A stretch of DNA of 64,000 nt, taken from assembly GCA_013339765.2 (NCBI GenBank), contig CM023457.1:43202144-43266143 (forward strand), read 5' to 3'. The stretch comes from Haemaphysalis longicornis (Eukaryota; Arthropoda; Arachnida; Ixodida; Ixodidae). The position numbers and the translations under genes are program-made. Shown here one piece after another: positions 25,001 to 35,190 of this stretch (its first letter is position 1; the number at the start of each line of letters is the position of its first letter). The notes under the pieces were generated by a model. It was given only the letters and a program-made list of their open reading frames with translations, was not told the DNA's origin and did no database searches.

Positions 25001-28000
25001 CGGGCTAAATGCTGTTTGACGACGTATAATATTGTGTTGTAAAGTATGTATAATGCATGAGTGTACAAAGAACGGTAAGGTTGTTTGTCAATCATGCGTT
25101 GTTTTGCACTGTATCACAGCTGTTAAGATGCCAAGCCGGGATACAAGTACATATAAATCAGTAATAAATAAATACCAACCTCATGGGAAAAGTACTATCA
25201 CAACACGCATATGAATTCCATGCCAAACTTCACTTGCGCGTCATGTCAGATGGGCAGAAGGAAATTAACTCTTCTGAGAGATACCTATTTATCCATGGAG
25301 TCGAGTGCTGTACTGCGTATGATTCTCCTTGAAAGCCGCATAAAAATGCCCTCAGTCAGATCAGACAATTACAAGGTACTTAGGACAGCCACGAATTCCC
25401 AGCTCTTTTCTCTAATTTCTAAACTAAACCAATAACGGGCTTAGTGCGTACTTAGCAGTTGCATGAACGCAAATGAAAAAAATTAATATTGCGCAGTATG
25501 GCGACTTTTGTGTTGAGTATTAGTTCAAAGAAATTGTTATTCAACATTGGCATCGCAGAAGGTGAAGTTCCTATCACTAGAAACAAAGCATAAATGGTGT
25601 GTTGAAGTGAGCGGGAGGAGGTACAAGGTAGGGCTACGGAAAAAAAAAATGGGTTCGCTATCACGGCAGAAAACATCTGTGCGGAGTCCAGTGTGGAGAT
25701 GTAAGTTGTCATAAAATTTTGAGGGACATGAAAAAAAACAGTTCCTTATTCATGTTTCTTTTTTTCAGAAAAGTTTAAAAAATTGAAAGGAGACGATTCC
25801 GCGCAGATCTATAAAAATTCTGCGTACTTTTTTAAGGCGACAGCTTAGATGTGTCATCAAGCTCGAAAAGTTGCCGTGTGGCTGGTGACTACACGAATGA
25901 AACCAAATTACGTTCGCTGTAAAAAAAAAAGCAAATAAAATATACAGAGAAACGTATTTGGGTTGGAATGGGATTTGAACCCGGGTCGCCAAGACCCGCA
26001 GCCAAGTGGGGTAACTGCAGCGCCAATTCTGTTTTGTTTTTTTACCGTACCATCCTGCAACAAGAATTACCCGGATGTGTGCCGCATGACTGGGTGGTGG
26101 TGACGGCACCGCAGACACGATGCAGCAGCGAAGAAGTCTTCGATAATCAGTGGCTTTCTTCTTCAAATCACTGATGAGAGTGAAGGGCCCGATAAACATT
26201 TCCGTTAACTCGCTAAAGAATAGAAATGTTACATGCTGCATCACAAAAGTCCCATCAGAGCTTCCGCTCTCAAAATCTGCGCACAATTTCACGCGAAGGT
26301 ATTGATTTCAGATGGAGTTTCCGTCTTTTCCAGTTGGTCGCATCCCAACGAATTTTTCCGGAGACGCTCTGTTATTTTAAAGTTATACTGGATGAAAAAA
26401 AAGAACGAAAAGAAACTTTTTTTTCCTAGTGGTTTCTTGTTTTTTTTTTCCAACAATTGACATCTCTAGTCCCATCCTTTCCTAAAAGTTTAGAAAGTGT
26501 AATTGATAGCCGTCTTTACATTTGGCTCTTTAATTCAATGCTGAAAAATGCTATAACTAAGGTAAGCAAAATTTATTTACGGGAACAAAATGTACTCCCA
26601 TGCGGCGGCAGTTCCTACTGCGACTAAGCCAGGCCTTACTCAGAAAAAGAAAAAGAAACACTACTCTCTCCTTGCTGTACACCGAACTTCGCAGATGTTC
26701 GTGGAAGGTGGGCAACGCACCGACGGCTCTGTCATCATTCTCATGACCGACGGCGAGGAAAATCAGACACCCTACATCGCCGATGTCAGGACAAACTGGT
26801 CGCCGCTGGTATCGTGGTGAACACGATTGCCTTCGGCACCGAGGCCGAGGATAAATTGGAACAGCTTGCCCTCAGTACCGGTGGCAAGCCCTTTGCGCTG
26901 AGGGACGATCAGCGCAACGTCGCGGCAGCCCTCGAGTCGGCCTTTTTGGATTCCACCGTCTCCTTGCTCGACGACGCTAACAAACCTGTCGTGGTAAGCC
27001 GCCTCGGGATTACTACGCTTGGCTCGACAGGAGTGTTTCCCGCCGACATTGCGGGCAAAGGAAATGCTGCTTACACTGTCGGTTTCTGTGTTCAGTCTAG
27101 AGTTCAGACAGCAAGTTTACACAACAATGGTCAATATTATGATTAGAGATTTCCGTGATGATATAAGCTCCCAACCGCTCTCTGCAGCTGTTTTTAACAT
27201 GACAGTGTTTTATTTCGGGATACACCAAGGTTTCACTGACGTCATATCCGTCACGGAAATGACGCCAGTACACCTTTGCCGAAGCGACCCGCCAGCAGGA
27301 TGTCGCTTGCCAAGCACGCCCACAAGACAGCTGCCGACCCGAAAATTATGCTCAGTTGCAGATTTCGCAGGACATTTCACTTTCGTGTTTTACCGATTCC
27401 TATGGCAGAGGAATGAACCACAGTTCTTTTACTCAATACGGTGCACAATTCTTCATCTACGGATACTATTCCGCAGGTTTCCGAGATATCCTAGTTAAAC
27501 TGAAATGTATCAATATCTACAATTTCTTTTGTATGAAAAATTCCAATCGGACACGATGTGGCTGATTTTTTCTCTTGAGGTAGTTTATTTTCCATTCAAC
27601 TAGCACGCACTAAAATTTCCGCCACCCTCCTTCCGGTTTCCTGTCGACCAGCGGCTACCGCTTGTCGAAGTCGGTGTAGGCCACATCAGTGACGGTTTCC
27701 GACTCATGAGTTGAAGAACGTTACACTTCAATTTCAGCCCGTATAGTTGATTGCTCCTTACTGCAAGAAAATTCAACAAAAAAGATTGCGGCACGAAGTT
27801 TCTGTGTTCACGTAGAGGCAGACAAATACGCCTACGGAGAACCTCCCACACATCCGTCGACAGTGTCCTTCATACTCTGGAAGCAGACACAGAACCACAT
27901 AATTTTGCGCCAGAACATTCTTGTAACGCTGTTTAGAGTTGTGAATGCAGTGCTACCTTTAAAGTCTTGCCCCACCGGGAACAAGGCTCTGAGCTAGCAG

Positions 28001-31000
28001 AGGCGTGACGAAGACGGAAAAAAGTCTGCAAAACGTGTCGCAATCACTGCTTACGTGTAAAATGTCAATGAGCTATAAGTACGCTGTAGAGGAATCAAAG
28101 TTTTAGCACACTTCGAAGCCTGCCTGAAGAAGCTGTTACGCTGCGACCGAGCCCTTCCTCCCCCCTACACTGATGACACACCAAAAAATCGTAGACACAC
28201 CAAAAAAATCGTAATACTTAAAGATCGTCAGAGCATCATCTGAGCCATGAGAAACGCTATAAAGAGGACTACTGAATAATCTAGGCTGAGTTTATTTATA
28301 TATACATGTGCTGAGAGGGTTTTTTCTGGTTGCGAAACCAGAGCGAGGCGACGGATCTGAAGGTAACCGAAGATATCGCGGAAATAAATGGTTGCAGATA
28401 TCAAGGGACCTCGTACGGACACATCCGATGTTGAATTCCGTGATTTCTATTCTTGGCTTTCTCACTCTCTCTCATTCACTCAGGCCAGTGTTATTTTCCT
28501 CTGTGTCATTAAAATCTTATATTTAAAAACTATTACTACGTGCCTATTTTCTGTTCCTTGTCAGGATTTTTTCCAAAAACTCCGTACCCCACCTGCGAGC
28601 AATTTTGCACTACTCACAGTGCTCACAATTCTACTCTACTCACTAACTTACGCTGCTCACAGTTCATGTGAACAATATAAGATAGAAACTACTGCACGGG
28701 TGAGCTTCATGTTTGAGTTGGTGCCATACCTTTGCCACGTGAGGTTCACTTGTGTTACTTCTCAGTGCATCTGGCGGTAGTGCTGCTAAAATGAATTTTT
28801 GCAGAATTTTGCAGCCTTCGAGTTAATTTATGCAACTCCTTGGTTTCAGATCTTCGAAAAACCTGCAAAGATTGTGGCCAAGCAAGATTTTGAGATTGTC
28901 ATCGATGGAGGCTTGGGTAACGGCACCACGATCATGGTCTTGGGCCGCGAGGCATCCAAACTGCAAGTGGAGCTGCTTTACCCCGACGGCAAGGCCTGCC
29001 AGCAGTGCCTGCAAGCGGGCCCCAGCACCACGGATAGTTACATCACACTTAAAGTCCCGGGCATCGCCACGGTATGAACATACTACTACACAAACGCACG
29101 GCAATTCAGGACGATATTCGTTCGAAAAACATGAATACACGAAATGTAAAGAAAACAGCAGTCTCTGAGGTCTGGACAGTGGCAGCGCAGAGCTCCGGTT
29201 GTACGAAGGACTTATCTTCAGCGTAGGAGAGGGAAACGTCCTTAGTGGGAAATCAATCGTAGCCCGCAACAAATTTTTTCCTAAGCTTGGAAGTGCAGAC
29301 ATAAGAAAACATACGTAAAACCCGAACGTTTGATGGAACATAATTTGGACAGCTCGAATCGGCAAGTGGGCAACCTCTTTGCATACATGTGCTATGCGCG
29401 AATGTGTTGATCTATCATCCGGTGCTACGAAAATTGGCTCCAATCTACGCTGTGAAGGTAGTTGAACTGCGAAGCTGTAAACGACGCCCGCAACAATCAC
29501 CGATGCGGCGTCACTTGAATTCACACACGTAGCTCTAAAAACAGTGAAACCAGAGGCTCTGCTTCGAGTGCTTCTTTGTGTAGGCTGGGAGTTTTCTGCT
29601 GATGCGGACACGAAAATTTCCTTGGCTGGTTATACGTATACTGGCGTCGCAGTAAAATTGCGAATATTCCTCGTCAGAACCTCTTAACCAGTAGAGCTTC
29701 CTTCCACGGAGAATGACCGTATTAGACACTGCGACAAGTCATGACGAGGTAATGCTGAGCTATGGAATTTTTAAAATTCCCCAGCAACGCACGAAAGTAC
29801 TGTCTGTAAATAATAAATTGTCAAACAACTGGAATCGAATTGTTAGCGCAGGCCCACTGCATCGATCGGAATATTCGGCCGTCAGTTTGTTCCCTTGGCA
29901 TAATATAAAATGGTAGGAATAAAACGGAAGAGGTTTCAGAGGCAAGATGGTTGAATACAAATGTAGGCAGCATAGAGTATTAGAAGACGGCACAGTGCCG
30001 GCATTCATGTTGTGGGAGGAGCAACAAACTGTAGTGAGCAAATGAGGTGATGGTCTAAGCTTTCCTTTTCGTGACTGGGGCACCCCAGTCCAGATATCTC
30101 TGGGATCTTGTCGCTGTCCCGGTCTCACAGACCAGAGTCATCTGGTCCTCCATACATAAGTTAGTCAGCGCGCCCTTCCACTGCTCAATGTTGGGGCAAC
30201 AATTGGAGGCGAGGAACAATGGGGCGTTTGTGTGTTGTGCATTCCCATCTTGTGTCGAGCAAGGTGGGTGGTGCGGGGCAGTATATACATGTTTCGTATT
30301 ACTGAAGTGGGAACACGAGATGCAGGCACGTATTCCGCTGGGAAATAGTTTGTAAGTGGTTTAAGGTAGCCTCTTCGTCCCCGTTTGTCGTTACCGTGTT
30401 ATAACTTTTTCTGCTACTTTAAATCGGCCGCTTTGTCCTGACTATCATCCAGCCCGGCACATGGAAGCTCGTCCTGTCTCACAACATCACCGGCGGTGTC
30501 AGCGTCGACGTGCACGTGAGGGCCACATCTCTGGCCAGCGACCCGTCAGAGGAACCAGTGCTGGTGCGCGCATTCCTGAAGCGCACTGAAGTGGTCCACG
30601 CAGAAGAAGCCGCCATCTACGCCGAGGTCAGCAAAGGCCCACACGCAGTGCTTCACGCCCGAGTCACGGCTACTGTCATCAGGCCCCGGCCACCCCACGA
30701 GGTGGAAGTTGAACTCTTCGACGACGGCATCGGTACGGCACAGGGTTCGCTATAGTAAATGTTAAGAAGCCACCGTACGTTTGATACATCACGAGTGCGA
30801 ATAAGCGTCTATGTAGAGTAAAACGGAAGATCGTTCGCTCGCGTGGGCGGAATCCTCGGCCGAGGGTGTGCTGGGCACGCGCAGCTAGCTGCATCTGTAA
30901 GTTCAGCTGAAACTAATCGTATAGGCGGGAGCTCGCCTGCTGCCCCTCTCAGGAAGTGGTTGGGACAGGAGGCCAATTTGGGGTGTAGGAGCATTGACAT

Positions 31001-34000
31001 AGTAGGGTGTAGGGTGCAGGGAAAGAGGCAGAATTGACATGTTGGGAGAACTGGAAAGCATTGATCTCGTGGAGTCGACTGCCGTAGGTAAAGAAATTTC
31101 TCTGGATTTTGCGAAGATGTGTTTGATTTTATATCAAGTTTTGAAATTTCAGAACTTGCAAGAATTGTTCCATTCATAAAGCTCACTTTGCTTTTCTGCA
31201 GTGAGAAATGTCGTGCGAGGCTCTTAATGGTGAGCCGTATGTCTCCTCATATGGTCCTCCTCTTCTTTGTTGCGACCGCAGGCGCTGACGTGACGGCCAA
31301 CGACGGTATCTACAGCTCCTACTTCACACAATTCGAAGGCGCTGGCCGCTATTCGGTCACAGCTCACGTGGTCAGCAGCAACCGGTCTGTCATCATAAAG
31401 GGAAGGAAGGCATCGGGAGGTCTTCCAGCCGTGCCGCCAGGTGTCGGTGCGTGTAACATCTTGAATAATTTGTCGGCCTGCATATACGCTTAAGCTGAAC
31501 GCTTGGTTAAACCGAGGTTATACTCAAGATCAAAGTCTCTGGGATATTACCCGTGCGATTTCCAGCTCTTGACGGCCCTGATTCGGCAACGGAACCACTG
31601 CGGTCTGCGCCAGGATGGCAGCATTTGTGGTGCGCTGGAAGAAGAGTTTATCAATAGACCTTTTGGATATGCTCCCGTTTATATACATGCCTACAGCCGC
31701 ACTTACGCACAGAGGGGTATTAAAGAAAGGCTGATACAACAGGAACTACTAAGTGGTATATGTTCCAATAACAATATTACAGTAACGCAAACTCCACTCA
31801 AAATCCACTCACATCACTCACAAATTGTAACCCAGCTTACATGTAAGAATGCGAAAGCCGAGAATTGGTTCCAGGGAAGCCCTGCGTTCTTTCACGGCGC
31901 AGTTCCCACCACTTGGGTCACGTGACTTTTGTACCATTCGTGTTGACGCCGGACACGGTCCCTTTTAGCGTTCATTTTTCACATTTCGTTAGACGTAAGG
32001 CTCTCGCCTTTATAAACACTGGACAGCTGACGCTGACATTGACAAGACCATTAGGTGACCGTTCCCTGATGATAGTGATTATACCGAAAGATGCATGTAG
32101 TCCCACAGAAAGAAATTGGTAGGCTTCGTAATTTTCGTAATACTTTGTCAATATGATCCCATGAATTGGCACTGGTTTTACGTGTTTTTTTAATTTTCGT
32201 CTGCACAGTCTCGCCTATCACTTGAATGGAGCCAACATGAGATTTCTGAAGGCAGTTCAGAGGATTCAATGGTATATACAGGTTTCTGAAACTGAGTTTA
32301 TTTTACAAGGAATGCTTTATATTCTACAATACATGATTTTAGCGTAATACGACCTCCATTAAGACACTTGCTGCCGAGTTGTCCTCCAAAAAATGGACCA
32401 AAAAGTGCTGACACCAAATTGCTATTTTGTTCAATGGTTGGAGGAAGAATATTTTGAAGAAATTAGTTGTTCCAGTTAACGGCCTGTTTTCACATTACTT
32501 TCCTGTGTCGTAGTTAACAATTATTTCTTTGTTGCTTCCCCATCCTTTCTCTTACCAGATGGCACCGGAAGTACTACACTTGCCCCACCAACAGAACACA
32601 TTAATGGCATACCTTTGAACCAGTTCGTCTACGTCGACGAGGACATAAGCGTCGCCGAGCCGATCGTCCTAGACTCTGAGAAGGCGCCCCAGTTTAGCCG
32701 GATTGCCGAAGGGGGCTCGTTCCGATTGGGCAACGAGATCACCGAGTCCAGCATTCCTCCGGGCTCAATCCAGGACCTCGGAGTGGAGGATGCCTTCGTC
32801 GACGACGACGGAAAGCACGTCGTGCTGCTGACTTGGAGCTGCCCGGGAGCTCACATGAACTCGGGAAATGGTACGTTCAGAACAGTAAAGCTTTTAAGGA
32901 ATTCCCGGTAATTCAAATTAGGAGAGGCCCCTTGTACAGTTCCTCTCAGGAGGCGAAAACCTAGAACCAATCACCTAAGGACACTTGCCATAAGTGATCG
33001 TTAGCATCGTTTAACAAGTTAACCTATATTACATAGTATAATATGTAATATAGGTTAACTGCATCTTACCGGTACTCACCTACGGGGCAGAAACTTGGAG
33101 GCTCACTAAAAGGGTTCAACTTAAATTGAGAACGACTCAGCGGGCAATGGAGCGGAAAATGATAGGTGTAACATTAAGGGACAAGAAGAGAGCGGAGTGG
33201 GTCAGAGAGCAAACTGGTGTTAAAGACATATTAGTAGAAATTAAGAAGAAGAAATGGACGTGGGCAGGGCATGTAATGCGAAGGCAAGATAACCGCTGGT
33301 CATTAAGGGTAACAGAGTGGATCCCTAGAGAAGGCAAGCGTTGCAGGGGGTAGGCAGAAAGTTAAATGGGCAGATGAGATCAAGAAGTTTGCGGGGATAA
33401 ATTGGACACAGTTGGCACAGGACAGAGGTAATTGGAGAATAATGGGAGAGGCCTTTGCCCTGCAGTGGGCGTAGATAGGCTGGTGATGATGATGATGATG
33501 ACATAGTATAAGTTTAGCATCATTATCGGCGAGCGAACGGGGAGGAGAGAGCACGCAGCTACGAAGCAAGCTATTGGCAACGGCCGAGCGAACCTGGATA
33601 GAATCTGTCACTGGCGCATGCGAACGTGTCAAGTATTCAGGGAGCTTCGTGTTTCTGGATACTCTTGAGTGGCTGCCCTCTAAAACCTTAAACGATAGAA
33701 CAGTGAGACAGCGTTGGGAAGCGTATGTTCTAATAGTTTCCGTTTCTTCACTTACAGCTAATGTATCCACGGCAACTGATTTGTGCACAGTACAATAATG
33801 TGTTTGAAACTTTTAAAACGACAAAGGCTAAGGACGTTTGAAAAAAAATAGCCAAAAGCAAATTATTTGTAGAGTTGTTTTCAAGAAAACTACGACCATG
33901 GTACCAACGGGGGGATGTAGGGGGATGTAGCCGATAATTAAAACGGCCAGGGCGACGTCGTGTTTCAGAAAGAAACTATTCACGACACAATTGAATTCCA

Positions 34001-34921
34001 GCCGCCCAAATTTAATTTTCAATTTAGCATTTTCTTGTTAACGTGCGGGAGCTGGATACAACAAATAAACCCCGAAGCCTCTACGCTAGCTATAAAAAGT
34101 ATAGAGTTCGGTTACTACTTCGAGATATGCCTGCCCAAACTAGAAAAGCAATACATCAGCGTACTAGCTCATAGCGTTCACCTCACCCTGAGATTGCTTT
34201 TGTTGTTCTGAGCTTCGTTTGGCCAGAAAACGTTGCATGTATTAATAGGGAACTATGTCACCCCACTGAGGTCAAGTCGGCACCTAATGGTCGCTTTTTA
34301 CTTGCAGCCTAAAAGAATTGGTAGTATGCTCTCGTTCCACCTTTTTAAATCGACCTTTCCTCTTCTACCGGCCGTGAGCAAGTAGAGTGGCTAAAGATCC
34401 TCGCTGCATACTGCTCGCTTAATACTCGGACTAAAATGCAGCTCGTTTCTTTGTGCATGCAGCCTCACGAATCTCTCTGAGGGCCTCCACAAGCCTGGAG
34501 AATCTCGTCAAGAATTTCACGTCAGGATTGGAGATTTCCGCCGACGGCCACAATGACACAAGCATCCAGGCCGGACCAGTCGGCTCGAGGCAGCAAGTGC
34601 GGATAACCCTTCCCCATGACCTGCTGTCTTACGCCCAAAATAATTCGCGCCTCGATTTCTACTTTTGCCGCTAAGGTGGTTAACGAGAGAGGCCTCGAGT
34701 CGTCGGCTTCCAACGTTGCACGCGCAACGTTCGAACGCCCTCCAGAGTTTTCCCCTTCGTCGACGACCAAGGGAACGCCCGTGTGGGTTGTGGTCGTTAG
34801 TGTCTTGGCTGCTTTAGCCGTTCTGGCCGTTCTCGTCGCCGCCGGTGTTTGGGCCACCAGGCGTCATCGAAAGCAGAGTGCAAACTTGCCACCCCCACGA
34901 AAGCCGGTGTCTAGTCTGTGA
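15610..34921 (+). CDS. CLCA: CLCA family protein (calcium-activated chloride channel regulator), 13 exons, two apparent frameshifts
   Basis: CLCA proteins are secreted or membrane-anchored, self-cleaving zinc metalloproteases that modulate calcium-activated chloride channels; that role is family knowledge. The exons join as 15610-15765, 16715-17012, 17931-18037, 19276-19449, 21896-22017, 22904-23018, 24544-24771, 26695-26993, 28850-29071, 30453-30732, 31282-31446, 32559-32870, 34463-34921. Every junction is GT..AG and phases agree, giving 978 codons if one base is restored in exon 8 and one removed in exon 13. Domains in order: signal peptide (1-21), CLCA metalloprotease region with HEWAH at about 157-161 followed by GVFDE, cysteine-rich segment, VWA domain from about 310 with DVSGS (318-322) and TDGEE (418-422), beta-rich and fibronectin-III-like region, transmembrane helix about 932-956, basic tail. 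The start is the ATG directly before the signal peptide. A TATAATAA-like stretch lies at 15491-15498. Length fits the family (roughly 900-1000 residues). Confidence 0.88.
16715..17012 (+). CDS. CLCA: CLCA exon 2 (N-terminal metalloprotease region)
   Basis: The exon encodes residues 53-151 plus one base. It reads ALFTSASSFLHRATGGRV and later GCGERGEYIHLTPRFL, the segment that precedes the zinc motif in CLCA proteins. The acceptor is TTGAAG before GCC; the donor is CCCAG then GTAACG, phase 1. A second stretch resembling a SINE body begins about 25 bases after the donor. Confidence 0.88.
17038..17185 (+). mobile_element. SINE family A, body fragment in CLCA intron 2
   Basis: This fragment keeps only the body (GAGATTTCGACGCACGTTAA, AAGGTGGTCAA, GCCCTCCACTACGGCG) and ends near TTAAACTCAAATCCAATC. 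The tRNA-like head is absent. It begins about 25 bases after the exon 2 donor. Confidence 0.75.
17931..18037 (+). CDS. CLCA: CLCA exon 3 (HEWAH zinc-binding motif)
   Basis: The exon encodes residues 152-187. AYQLVHEWAHYRYGVFDEYG contains the HExxH metalloprotease signature, with the catalytic glutamate at about 158, and the downstream GVFDE typical of CLCA. The acceptor is ATCTTTTCAG; the single base carried from exon 2 completes an alanine codon. The donor is ATG then GTGAGA, phase 0. Confidence 0.92.
18985..19017. repeat. (ATC)11 microsatellite in CLCA intron 3
   Basis: A perfect ATC run preceded by an A-rich tract; an RTE-type LINE tail is a possible source since those elements end in GAT/ATC repeats. 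Confidence 0.9.
19276..19449 (+). CDS. CLCA: CLCA exon 4 (cysteine-rich segment)
   Basis: The exon encodes residues 188-245 and includes GEPCRIYKGCRVSSKC and SSIMFMPYLEG. It matches the cysteine-rich stretch and the 'SIMF' block that follow the zinc motif in the family. The acceptor is TTTCCCAACAG and the donor GGG then GTGAGT, phase 0 on both sides. Confidence 0.87.
21658..21779. repeat. (GAGT)n microsatellite in CLCA intron 4
   Basis: About 120 bases of nearly perfect GAGT repeats end 117 bases before the exon 5 acceptor. Confidence 0.95.
21896..22017 (+). CDS. CLCA: CLCA exon 5
   Basis: The exon encodes residues 246-285 plus two bases, reading VSEFCDDAEKEHN and later HNHLCNRRSTWKVI; this corresponds to the conserved 'EFC ... 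HN..CN.RS.W.VI' block of CLCA proteins. The acceptor is CACCGGCAG. The donor is taken as CAGAA then GTGTGT because only that gives phase 2, which joins in frame to exon 6. A long GAGT microsatellite ends about 120 bases upstream of the acceptor. Confidence 0.82.
22195..22460. repeat. Cryptic ACT/AGT trinucleotide-rich region in CLCA intron 5
   Basis: About 260 bases consist mostly of degenerate ACT, AGT and GCT triplets, with purer ACT and GCT runs near 22412-22445. Confidence 0.8.
22904..23018 (+). CDS. CLCA: CLCA exon 6 (start of VWA domain, MIDAS motif)
   Basis: The exon encodes residues 286-324. After LPPSDTKKSITVNFREVQ it reads VILALDVSGSMS, the first beta strand of a von Willebrand A domain with an intact D-x-S-x-S metal-ion-dependent adhesion site. 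The acceptor is a T-rich tract ending TTTGCAG; the donor is AGC then GTGAGT, phase 0. Confidence 0.92.
24076..24110 (+). other. hAT-like terminal motif
   Basis: CAGGGGTTCTCAAATGGTGG resembles the terminal inverted repeats of hAT transposons (consensus near CAGGGGTTCTCAAACT). The matching opposite end was not found nearby, so this is at most a remnant. Confidence 0.35.
24544..24771 (+). CDS. CLCA: CLCA exon 7 (VWA domain, middle)
   Basis: The exon encodes residues 325-400: DRINQLRVAATHFVQ, EVGLVSFSYNA, and STCIGCALEMALQ. These are the amphipathic helix, the 'G.vsF' strand and the 'T.i..al' helix usual in VWA domains, the last carrying the MIDAS threonine. The acceptor is TTTCGGCCGCAG, the donor CAG then GTGAGG, phase 0. 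Confidence 0.9.
25920..26035 (-). mobile_element. tRNA-derived SINE (family C) in CLCA intron 7
   Basis: On the minus strand TGGCGCTGCAGTTA (A-box like) is followed by GGGTTCAAATCCC, an exact B-box match, and by an A/T-rich tail with a T-run at the 3' end. It lies antisense in the intron. Confidence 0.6.
26695..26993 (+). CDS. CLCA: CLCA exon 8 (VWA domain, C-terminal half), with a one-base deletion
   Basis: The exon encodes residues 401-500. It opens MFVEGGQRTDGSVIILMTDG, with the MIDAS aspartate in TDGEE. The frame breaks after DVR at 26789-26791; one missing G in the AGGAC run restores DKLVAAGIVVNTIAFGTE and the rest of the domain up to the donor GTG then GTAAGC. Read literally, the frame meets TGA at 26818-26820. 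The rest of the exon shows no decay, so an assembly indel is as likely as a real lesion. Confidence 0.85.
27190..27330 (-). mobile_element. SINE family D, body fragment in CLCA intron 8
   Basis: In reverse orientation this repeats the family D body (GGCGTCATTTCCGTGACGG, then ATATGACGTCAGTG) and an AATAAAAC-type end. The tRNA-like head is not clear. Confidence 0.5.
28850..29071 (+). CDS. CLCA: CLCA exon 9 (beta-rich region after VWA)
   Basis: The exon encodes residues 501-574: IFEKPAKIVAKQDFEIVIDG, then GTTIMVLGREASKLQVELLY, and KVPGIAT. This matches the 'vd..vG..t.flv.w' region after the VWA domain in CLCA proteins. The acceptor is TTGGTTTCAG; the donor is ACG then GTATGA, phase 0. Confidence 0.87.
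30055..30282 (-). mobile_element. LINE ORF2 C-terminal fragment in CLCA intron 9
   Basis: On the minus strand an open stretch encodes ASNCCPNIEQWKGALTNLCM and CETGTATRSQRYLDWGAP, then a stop at 30055-30057. The pattern 'W...l......q..lv......a.....ld.G.P' is the usual C-terminal end of RNase-H-type LINE ORF2 proteins. It is antisense to the CLCA gene. Confidence 0.5.
30453..30732 (+). CDS. CLCA: CLCA exon 10
   Basis: The exon encodes residues 575-667 plus one base. PGTWKLVLSHNITGGVSVDV is the conserved 'PG.W.y.l.n' block; HAVLHARVTATVIRP and VEVELFDDGIG follow, matching the family's 'vla A.VtA.v' and 'lLDDGa.AD' region. The acceptor is ATCATCCAG; the donor is ATCG then GTACGG, phase 1. Confidence 0.9.
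31282..31446 (+). CDS. CLCA: CLCA exon 11
   Basis: The exon encodes residues 668-722 plus one base. GADVTANDGIYSSYFTQF and GAGRYSVTAHV match the family block 'GAD..knDGiYSryF ... G.Ys.kv.v' almost position for position. The acceptor is GCGACCGCAG, the donor GTCG then GTGCGT, phase 1. Confidence 0.92.
32559..32870 (+). CDS. CLCA: CLCA exon 12 (fibronectin-III-like region)
   Basis: The exon encodes residues 723-826 plus one base. APQFSRIAEGGSFRLGNE corresponds to the 'FsR...GGsF.v' block, and DLGVEDAFVDDDGKHVVLLT followed by WSCPG to the 'DL.a....e..v.LsWtAPG' strand pair of the fibronectin-III-like domain. The acceptor is TCTTACCAG, the donor AATG then GTACGT, phase 1. Confidence 0.9.
33018..33059. 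repeat. 17-bp perfect inverted repeat at the RTE LINE 5' junction
   Basis: Arms 33018-33034 and 33043-33059 are exact complements with an 8-base loop. The left arm is flanking DNA overlapping the target duplication; the right arm lies between the duplication and recognisable LINE sequence. Confidence 0.9.
33042..33511 (+). mobile_element. RTE-type LINE, 3' end, with 11-bp target duplication
   Basis: The frame encodes LTYGAETWRLTKRVQLKLRT, QRAMERKMIGVTLRDKKRAE, WTWAGHVMRRQDNRWS, and after one frameshift near 33345 RGNWRIMGEAFALQWA then a stop. This is the well-known C-terminus of RTE-type LINE reverse transcriptases. It ends in a GATGATGAT tail. ACATAGTATAA occurs at 33031-33041 and 33501-33511 as a target duplication. 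It lies in CLCA intron 12, in sense. Confidence 0.85.
34463..34921 (+). CDS. CLCA: CLCA exon 13 (C-terminus, transmembrane anchor), with a one-base insertion
   Basis: The exon encodes residues 827-978. It starts ASRISLRASTSLENLVKNFT and continues to the fibronectin-III-like strand DFYF. A T run at 34663-34666 is one base too long: read literally the frame ends at TAA (34672-34674), whereas dropping one T restores AAKVVNERGLESSASN, the usual 'vra.d..gl.S..SN.a' block. A hydrophobic segment (PVWVVVVSVLAALAVLAVLV), a basic RRHRK stop-transfer sequence and a stop at 34919-34921 follow. Confidence 0.85.
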
Positions 34922-35012
34922 GAAATGCTCATTTACATGGTAATAAGAGCTTGGCTATTGCATTCGGGATGTTGATCTTGAAATGACGATTCCCATGCTA
35001 ATACAACGAAAG

Positions 35013-35018
35013 AATAAA
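35013..35018 (+). promoter_or_regulatory. CLCA: poly(A) signal of the CLCA gene
   Basis: An AATAAA hexamer lies 92 bases after the CLCA stop codon, the only canonical one within the first 200 bases. It probably ends a short 3' untranslated region. Confidence 0.6.
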
Positions 35019-35156
35019 GGGTTAGCATGCGCTGTTGACACGCCTCAAATGGCTGCAGAAGTGGCCCCTTTGCCATAGCAGTACCAGCTCGGAGGGTTGT
35101 TCTACTGACTGCATTAAACAACTAGTGCATCTCTAAAGCTTTCGCAGCCCAGCTAC

Positions 35157-35190
35157 ATTGTCACGGAAATGTCATGACGCCAGTCGGTAA
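35157..35190 (-). mobile_element. SINE family D, short body remnant
   Basis: The short stretch CTGGCGTCATGACATTTCC, followed by GTGACAATG on the minus strand, matches the family D core. It lies about 140 bases past the CLCA poly(A) signal. Confidence 0.4.

Noticed and set aside
27201..27498. Extra CLCA exon in intron 8
   Set aside because: The open frame there covers the family D SINE fragment, and exons 8 and 9 already join in phase without it.
28823..29611. A 262-codon minus-strand open frame, the longest on that strand
   Set aside because: It runs antisense over CLCA exon 9 and its intron, shows no domain, and its amino-acid pattern over the exon mirrors the real gene. It is a shadow frame.
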